64,000 bases of DNA, taken from positions 558,001 to 622,000 of the forward strand of contig JAWWNJ010000083.1 of the NCBI GenBank assembly GCA_037176885.1, written 5' to 3'. Below the pieces are notes generated by a model. The model was not told the DNA's origin and made no database searches. It saw only the letters and a program-made list of their open reading frames with translations. The position numbers were made by a program, and so were the translations under genes. Source of the DNA: Favolaschia claudopus (taxonomy: Eukaryota; Basidiomycota; Agaricomycetes; Agaricales; Mycenaceae). Positions 56,992-64,000 of the stretch are shown one piece after another. Numbering within the stretch: the first letter of the stretch is position 1; every line of letters starts with the position of its first letter.

Positions 56992-59900
56992 ATGCGTCGC
57001 CGTGCTTTGCGTGAACGAAATCAAAACCTAGTGGATGTCGACGATGACTATGACGGCGCTAACTTCACATTGACTGGTGATCGAGGGATATATCTCTCAT
57101 TCGACGGCCAGCACCGCGAAGAGGAACTTTTGAATGTAACTCACAAAAAGAGACGCCTTGAACCCACCCAACTTGACGATCAACTCGCTCAATGGATCCC
57201 TATTCCCGATGACAATTTCGATGAAAACGAAGCTCAAAACTCAATCCCTCAAGCAACCGTGCTAGGCAAGAGGAAAGAATATCAGAGCACGGTATTTTCT
57301 CTGCAAGTATTTATCCGTACAATATACGACTGAACACCCACAGAAAGACCCAATGTCTCTTTGGCGTCCGCTCATGGGAGAGTTTTTGACCGAACTCTTA
57401 CGGCACGAGGGACTTGGCGATGATACAACTGATCCGTGTTGCGCACACTGCAGCGCCAGATTCTCCGCTCAAGTCTCCCTCTTCAAATGCTATGAATGCG
57501 GGCAGTTTCTTCAATGTCTTGATTGCTGTTTAGAGAATCACAAGCGGACCCCTTTGCACGTCATCCAGGTAAGTGGGGCTCGCTTATGTGCTTTAATTAT
57601 ACTTCTGCTGACTCAGATTCAAAGCAATGGAACGGTGATTACTGGATTCCACGCACTCTCGCACAGCTTGGTCTCGTTTATCAGCTCGGGCACGGAGGGT
57701 TCCCTTGTCCCTTGCCCGATCCAGCTCAGCATAAACTCGTCGTTATTGAGGAACCGATAATTCACCAAATTCAAATTCGCTATTGCAAGTGTGCTAAGTC
57801 AGATGACGCTGATAATATTGAACAACTACTTCGCAACGGGTGGTATCCCGCGACTGTTACCGACCCCGGCACTTGCGCTACTTTCCGAACGCTCGAAACA
57901 TACCGTCTTTATAATGTTGTGGGGAATTTCAACGTGCGAGACTTTGTAACCTCGGTAGAACGCGCAACGGATGCGTCCGCAAGCTCCAATATGACTTGGT
58001 TACCGGTAGGTCTTGAACCGAGTTTCTCCGAACGCCAAGCTCAAGCCAAAACAGGACCGCTATAAACAGTTTAATCGCGTATCGCGTCAATGGTCCTTCT
58101 TGATGCGACTCAAACGAGCGGGACGAGGGCATGATCCACGTGGAGTGGAGAGTACGGCGCTGGGAGAGTGTGCGGTGAGGTGTTGGGCATGCCCGCAAGA
58201 CGGTCGAAACTTACCCGATGGCTGGCGTGAAGTCGACGCAAAATATCAGTGAGTCTGAGTATTGATTGGGATTGACGCAACTGATTGTCTGATAAGATTC
58301 CTATACATGCTGATCCTTGCGGTGGATGCGAATTTTCGCCTCCGCAATCGGATTCGCGTCCATGAAATTGATGATCCTTCCCTTGGGCCAGGTTGGGGAT
58401 ATTGGGTAGAGCCCAATAGCTATCGGGAACATCTTAAAAATTATGTCGGCGAAGATGAGGTCAGTGCGTTTCAACGGCTCCGAAAAATGCTAAATATATT
58501 ATTTAGATCAGCACATGTATTGCGTTTGCGGCTTTGCTGCAAAAAGACACTCGAAACACAACAGGTTTACGCGTGTCGGGAGTGGGTGGTTGTGTGTGTG
58601 CACGGCACGAGTCAATGCGTCCGAATGGAATTGGGGATTTGCAAAAAGGGGAAAGGTATGTCGAAGTACCTCTTGTCTTTTCTACCATGCTAACAGTGAT
58701 CTATCAGATACGCTAATATGGATTATATCGTGATGGCTGCACTGGCGGGATTCAGCCTGCTCTGGTTAACAATCTCTTATGATATCGGCTGCCAATGGAA
58801 ATTGAAGATTGAGGAACGTATGGATAAGCTACCTGCTTCAATGCGACTGCCCTTGAAAGACATCAATGTTCAATACGGCTTGCCTGTCTGGCACGCCTCT
58901 TCACACAACGAGGACTGTCAAAATCAAAACAGCCTCAGCTTCCGGCCCGGAGTTGGCAGGAGTGATGGGGAAGGCGTGGAACGGACCTGGGGTGTTCTGA
59001 ACCCCGCAGCTTTCTCCACAAAGGACGCCGGTATTGGCATGCGGGCCGATGTGATGGAAGGTAAAATCGACAATCATAATTTCTTGAAGAATATCGGGCA
59101 AGGTGTGTCGGTGATGTTTACTTGCAGAGAAATGATCTCAAATGAATGTAGGGGACGCGTTACAGCGAAAACTTGTTATCGCAATCGCCGAACGAGATCG
59201 CCAGGTAGCTGCGTTCAAGGATGTGAGCAAGACGGTTGAAAAAGAAGTCAGAACGGAATGGCGCACGCGGATCAAGGAATGGGAGGCAGACGGCACAAAG
59301 CCCAATCCCTTTACTCTGTCGCGGCGAGGTGAGTCACTCGACCCGGAACCGGGAAATCACTGACAATTGATGATAGATTGCCCAACCGAAGTTCGAGTCC
59401 GCTTAGAGGTTCGTAAAGATGAACAGGCTCTATCTGGGACGGCGCCTTTGCACGGACAAAGTGCAACAGCATTCTTGGTGGCTGGTATTCAGATCGAAGA
59501 TGCCCAGTATGCAATTATTTCGATGCTCCTTCTTTTCGCTTATGATTTGGCAAGGCGGCGAATAACCACGCAACTCAGAGGATCAACGGCACTGATCGCC
59601 GCTGATCGTGAGAACAAAATTCAAGAATGGCGTCATGCCCTCCACGTAAAAATCAACAAATTTCGCGGTCTGCAGAGAATCTACATGCCTGGGGCAGCGG
59701 CAGCATTGGAAGAGTATGAAGCGTCAAGGGATCCCGATGCCCCGCCCCCCAACGCAGAAGCAGTCAAACTTTTTATGCCGAGCGACATGGCGCGACGTCG
59801 AAACCCGCCTGATCCGCTTCACGGATGTATCCCCGGATTACCGGAGATGGAGACGAAGTTGAGGGTCGCTCAATGCGAAAATTCCCTCGCCTCCCTGCGC

Positions 59901-60672
59901 GCGCGCCTTCACGCCAAGCGGCATCTCATCAGCTTTCGCAACGCCAATATTACGGGCCAGGTTCCTAGCACAAGAGCGCGCACCCTCATTGGGGAAGTCG
60001 GTGATCGCGTCGAATCCCACGCCAGTCGCTACCGCCAAGGGCGCGTAGCATTGATTGCGCTTAAGGGAAATGACGCATATCCACACCTTCGGGAGCTAAA
60101 GCCTGAGGATGTGCAACTCGATGGGGATGCTGAAGAGAGCGACTCGGCGGCGCGCAAGAAATTAGCGATGTTGGGATCAGGGCGGGGCGCGCGCGCACCA
60201 CGTAACGCGCCGGGGACTTCGAAACGGGTCATGTCTTGGATTTGGACCGCGCCGGGCGCGTTAGATGAGGAAATGATGCATGAATGTAAGTGCCTACCTC
60301 TTTAACCTTTTGAATACCGCTGCTTACTACTACCATCTTCTATCTTAAACAGCTGTCCGTGTCGAGTGGTCACGATCGCTCGCGAGGAAGACGAGGTGGT
60401 GCGAGGAGGTAATGTTATTACGAGAGGAGATGCGGCGGGTTTTACGGTATCTTGCGTGGCAAGCAGCGTGGTGGCGCGCTCACGTGAGTCTGAGGGATGA
60501 TCTCACTTTCGCGACGCGGGGCGGGTTGAAGGCATATGCTTTGAAACAGGCAGCGTGGCACGACAGATTAGCCGAGTTCTTCCGCGAGAAGTGGAATGTT
60601 CCGGCGGTTACCGTGGCCCGCCAATTGTTGACGGACGATTCTGGGACCGATCAGCTATTTTCTTCCGAATAG
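56992..60672 (+). CDS. KDZ-superfamily transposase with CxC2-like zinc cluster
   Basis: DDE-type transposase of roughly 1000 residues in about nine exons. Starts MRRRALRERNQNLVD. Residues about 110-190 hold a CxC2-like Cys cluster: CCAHCSARF, FKCYECGQFLQCLDCCLENHKRTPLHVIQ. Then WNGDYWIPRTLAQLGLVYQLGH and IRYCKCAKS. The catalytic core has LILAVDANFRLRNR (Asp 1), GPGWGYWVE, STCIAFAALLQKDTR, GVGGCVCARHE, GDLQKGERYANMDY, LTISYDIGCQWK (Asp 2), LPVWHASSHNEDCQ, GVGRSDGEGVERTWG (Glu) and KIDNHNF. The C-terminal part contains helical segments with RVEWSR, a Trp-rich stretch and a stop after FSSE. All expected catalytic acids are present and no frame break was found, so it may be active. Confidence 0.9.
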
Positions 60673-60907
60673 GAAATGTTCCGTTTGATTACTACGATTA
60701 CTACTTTATACGACAATTTTCTCTACTTTGGGACTCAGCTGGAAGAGTTTTTGAGCAGAAATTGATCGTCAACATGATGGTCAACGCATCATCACGGAGT
60801 CCACCATTGACAGGACCGAATAAAAAAACAATTGAAAGTGGCCCTGAACCACTAGACTAAAATTGACGGCCAGAGACAAGGGTAAGAGACTCGATACCAT
60901 GACTGTA

Positions 60908-60993
60908 GACAAAATTGGCTACAGTCGTGGTTATAGAAACTGTTACCTGTGTCTACGTTCAAGACATTAGGCTAATTACTAGCACCAGGGGTG
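60908..60993 (-). repeat. Right terminal inverted repeat of the KDZ element
   Basis: Inverted partner of 41431-41516, ending ...actagcaccaggggtg. The shared inner block tgtctacgt lies at 60950-60958. Confidence 0.8.
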
Positions 60994-61000
60994 TGTCTTC
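60994..61000 (+). repeat. Target-site duplication, right
   Basis: tgtcttc, identical to 41424-41430, immediately after the right terminal repeat. Confidence 0.75.
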
Positions 61001-61500
61001 AACAGCCAGCCATAACGCTGTGATGAGCGTTAACGAAGCGCCGTTGCTCTTGGGACGAATATGCAGCAGCTGGCGTTCTATCACACATGGGCTACCGAGG
61101 CTTTGGTCATCCATTTACATCTCTCCGGACTTCATCTGCACAAAAGGAACGAAAATCCGTCTTAAATGATTGGTGGGCTCGATCCGCTCCATATCCACTT
61201 GCGATCTCTTCTTACTTCAGCGATCGCTACGCAATAACTATCCCAATTCAATCGACACCATAATCCCTTTTTCTACCCACTGGTCCATTCTTCATCTCTC
61301 CAATATTCGAATCTATGATTTACTCCGGTCTGGAGGAAATTTCTTCGGCAGCATACACATCCTGAAAAGCAAGGTAGCAGCAGCAGCATTAGTATGAATC
61401 TGCGCCAATTTCATCTTTATCTTTGGCGCCAGGATTGCGATCCGTCGGAAGTTCAGGCCAATTCGGATCTGGCAGACTTTCTTTGTTCTGAATTGGAGGT
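60994..61500 (+). pseudogene. 3' part of the interrupted F-box gene
   Basis: Continues the F-box from 41430: STASHNAVMSVNEAPLLLGRICSSWRSITHGLPRLWSSIYI, the part that in intact family members follows the CLP segment. Joining across one target copy leaves the frame off by one base. Further on the frame shifts again near 61150 (WWARSAPYPLAISSYF appears in another frame) and stops accumulate. It has been decaying since or before insertion. Confidence 0.8.
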
Positions 61501-63049
61501 TCTCGTCAAGTATAAAGTAACTACTCCTCAACGGATGGCGAGTCTGACGCCATGGGAAAGAGTCAATGGATAGGTTAAATTTGTACTGCAGGACACAGTT
61601 GATACTTGGTAGTCTCTCAGTGTTGGTTGAAATTGGTTGGAAATTACCATAAGTATGCTCATCGTCTTGCAAAATCTACATATATTTGGCACCTGACCCT
61701 TGCAGTGTATTCTGTCAGCTGTAAGTGGTTCCCAAGATCGATGTTTTGTCAACGTTTTGCTTGCGTTTTGCCAACTTGATTCCTACATTCCAAGCACCGC
61801 CGCCGCTGCCGCGGCCAAACTCACATGGGTCTCGATCGGATCAATATGTGATCCCACATCACGTTCTCCTTGCTTCAAACCTCCGACCTCGAATCTTGTG
61901 AGGCGCCAAAAACCTGAGACGTCTCATTTATTTTGGTACAACGATTCACGCTGCCGGCTAGGATTTCAGGATAACGGCCTGAAATCTGATTTCCGGTTAT
62001 GTGGCCACCCGAACACCGGATCTGCCACTTCTTGGATGCAACAGATGTGTTCCTAGAATACGATTCGTACGAAGCTTCGGTGGTCGCGTCGAAACTTGAG
62101 GTCCCGAACAATCTCTGGTGCTATCTGTGTCACTGGTTGCTCCTAGGGTTTAGAGAGCGAATCGGAGAAACGGCGTTGTTCTCACCAGCGCAACTTTGTT
62201 CGACTCGAGCTCGGACACGGATGCCTTTTGGTTCTTGGACAGATCTTACTCAGCTTCGTGGACTTCGCTTCGTTTGATTTTCAAACAATAGCAGCAAGCA
62301 AAGACATCAACTCACCACCCTATGACCATACTCCTGCCCCCGTCTAAAATGGGGAAAAAGTCCCGATACCTTTGAATAGACCTTCACTCTCATCGCGCCG
62401 TGCTGGAACTTGCGCTGGGATCTGCCCGACAATCCCTCCAACTGAAGATCCCTGCTTCAGGTGGTGGGCCGTGGATCACACACACTGATCAACCACGGAA
62501 GCAGGCTGAGGAGGTAGGGAATACAAGTGACAGAATTCTGGCAAGGGAACGAAACTACTTTTATGGTATGTCAAGGTCCGATAACTCTGAGAAATCAGCG
62601 ACATCAGATTTTTTGTGGCGGGTCCGTTGTGGCGGCGGCGGCGTCGGCTAAGTTCGCGACTATAACCATCAATAATATTAACTCCTTGCAACTTCGTATG
62701 GGGTTCGTGCTTCAGCCCGATTTTTCGCAGATACTCTTGTTTGCTTCTTCTGCATCGCAGAGACCACCAAAGCTTTGGACCTTATTGGCAGTCGTCAAAA
62801 CGATCGTTGCTGCACGTTGCTTGTGCTTGTAATACCGTTCGTTGAGGATCTCCACCAGCGTTGCCGACAGCAATGATCTTCCTGCTTCTCTTCTCATAGA
62901 TGCGTATATATCTTCCCGCTTCTCTTTTTCTGGATGACATTTCTACAGTGCAATATATATGAGCAGGCTAGCCGGGCGATCCTTTCTTCCTGACGACATC
63001 TCTCCCCCTCGTCCCGCACTCTCCTTTTCACTCCTTACCGCACGCTCAA
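61501..63049. other. Decayed LRR-like tail or non-coding DNA
   Basis: Fragments such as LRQFHLYLWRQD around 61400 and scattered open frames up to 119 codons could be remains of the F-box protein's LRR tail. Nothing can be reconstructed with confidence. Confidence 0.4.
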
Positions 63050-64000
63050 ATGCCTGGCCCCCCGAGCCCACAACTTGTGTGATTATCGATCTATAGCCTT
63101 CGTATCCACCAGCTCACGATCTTGCAGGTTCGGCCCCTTTCTCATCGGTTCGTGCGCCTCCTATTCTACACATACATTATCTTTGATCACAAAATGAAGG
63201 CCTTATCCTGAGCACGGCAACTTACGGTGTACGTGCTTTGCCTGCCTGTTGTTCGAATAGCCTTCCTGAGACGACATCGGGCTAGGTTATGGCTGTACAG
63301 GTCACTCGTTTTACTTCTTTGGGGGCCACTGTATTGACGAAAAATGCACAGATGTTTCAATACTACCAGAAATATAGAAAGTGAGTTCCCGTTCCCACAA
63401 AACGATTTTGGCTCACATCCCGCAAGCGACAATTCGCGAATCCGCTATTTCGTACGATGCAGTGTAATTTCAGTTTGGGAGATCGTTTCTAAACACGCGT
63501 ATTGGTCAGATACTATACTTGTTTCTTGCCAATACTGCGAATTTGGTCTTCGAAATCGCCATCGTTTACGAACCTTTGATAGTCCGTTATGGTTCGTGGA
63601 ACACTGGTATCCCCTCCAATAATTCTTCTGACTTGATTCATCGCAGGAACTCAACGGGCATCTATAGTATCTCCTCTTCGTAAGCTCCCGTGCTCTCTTT
63701 TGACAGATTGTCCCATAATTGACTCTCTCCGCAGTGCTTCCCGGCGGTGAGAATATTTTCTCTCTAAGCAGTCAATTCCACTATACTTATCGACGAACAC
63801 AGACGCGGTATCTGTTGTAGCTATATCAACGCCAGTACAAATGTTCACAGCATGGCGTATTCGAGGTGAGGGGATTTCTATGCCTTCTGTTGCGTCGACA
63901 CGCTACTTGAACGGGATTTCCAGTCATCACGGGTTCCATCGTGTTGCCTCTCATCATATCCTTCCTCTCTGTCGCCTCATTCGGTAAGTTGTTCATAGAT
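63050..64000 (+). CDS. DUF6534 membrane protein, 5' part (runs off the right edge)
   Basis: Start MPGPPSPQLV, joined over an intron to FGPFLIGSCASY, the usual first helix of DUF6534 proteins (xGPxLIG). Later exons contain LQMFQYYQKYR-like MFQYYQKYRK (63352-63381) and AISTPVQMFTAWRIR|VITGSIVLPLIISFLSVASF (63800-63984), both typical for the family. Internal exons were not all resolved. Seven-helix fungal proteins of unknown function, distantly comparable to the DUF6533 pair at the other end of the window. Confidence 0.65.

Larger units (their letters stand above)
41431..60993. mobile_element. Composite KDZ-superfamily DNA transposon, 19.56 kb
   Basis: A complete element by three independent signs: inverted terminal repeats that align collinearly over about 85 bp, a 7-bp target duplication, and an F-box gene interrupted precisely between its CL and HNAVMS segments. 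The transposase lies at the right end, 321 bp from the border. Between it and the left end are at least six further genes, a dead cyclin fragment and several tandem repeats. KDZ elements of basidiomycetes are known to carry accessory genes. Whether every gene here is cargo that moves with the element, or nested insertions later joined it, is not settled. Confidence 0.83.

Noticed and set aside
1..64000. CRISPR arrays, bacterial operons, tRNA or rRNA genes
   Set aside because: No regularly spaced short palindromic repeats, no operon structure, and no tRNA cloverleaf or rRNA core could be found by eye; the DNA is eukaryotic.

Overview
The window is nuclear DNA of a mushroom-forming fungus (Agaricomycetes, probably Mycena-like or a related agaric). 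Genes are split by many introns of about 40-75 nt with GT/AG borders. TATA boxes lie about 50 nt before several start codons. The families present (DUF6533 and DUF6534 membrane proteins, F-box proteins of the agaric type, GH76, a DDxxD/NSE sesquiterpene synthase, KDZ transposase) fit a basidiomycete. Gene models were spliced by eye from conserved family motifs. Exon borders are well supported where a family motif runs through them, but no transcript data were available.

Layout. 1-15.2 kb is repeat-rich and gene-poor. A segmental duplication (copy A 1-4.14 kb, open to the left of the window; copy B 10.67-15.18 kb) carries two near-identical seven-helix DUF6533 genes. Between the copies lie tandem repeats, AT-rich palindromes and long arrays of intron-like modules without a convincing protein. 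15.4-38.9 kb is ordinary genic DNA: a GH76 endo-mannanase-like enzyme, an A1 aspartic protease, the ERD2/KDEL receptor, a sesquiterpene synthase, an F-box protein, a secreted thaumatin-like protein, an intronless DUF3472 protein (candidate bacterial transfer), a small membrane protein, a BTB/POZ protein, a second F-box protein, an FAD monooxygenase and a UbiA-type prenyltransferase or cyclase. The last two are neighbours in the same orientation and may form a small metabolic unit, possibly with the terpene synthase.

41.43-60.99 kb appears to be one complete composite DNA transposon of about 19.56 kb of the KDZ (Kyakuja-Dileera-Zisupton) group. The borders are supported by three observations: terminal inverted repeats of about 85 bp that align collinearly, a matching 7-bp (7 of 8) target duplication, and an F-box gene whose 5' part ends at the left border and whose 3' part resumes at the right border. 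The transposase gene (56.99-60.67 kb) retains its CxC2-like zinc cluster and D-D-E core. The element also carries a RING-finger protein, two proteins with RNase H1 N-terminal (Cauli_VI/viroplasmin-like) domains, two large disordered proteins typical of agaric repeat families, a small charged protein, a dead cyclin fragment and a 68-bp minisatellite. This is the most interesting feature of the window.

After the transposon come the decayed 3' part of the F-box gene and, at the right edge, the first exons of a DUF6534 membrane protein.
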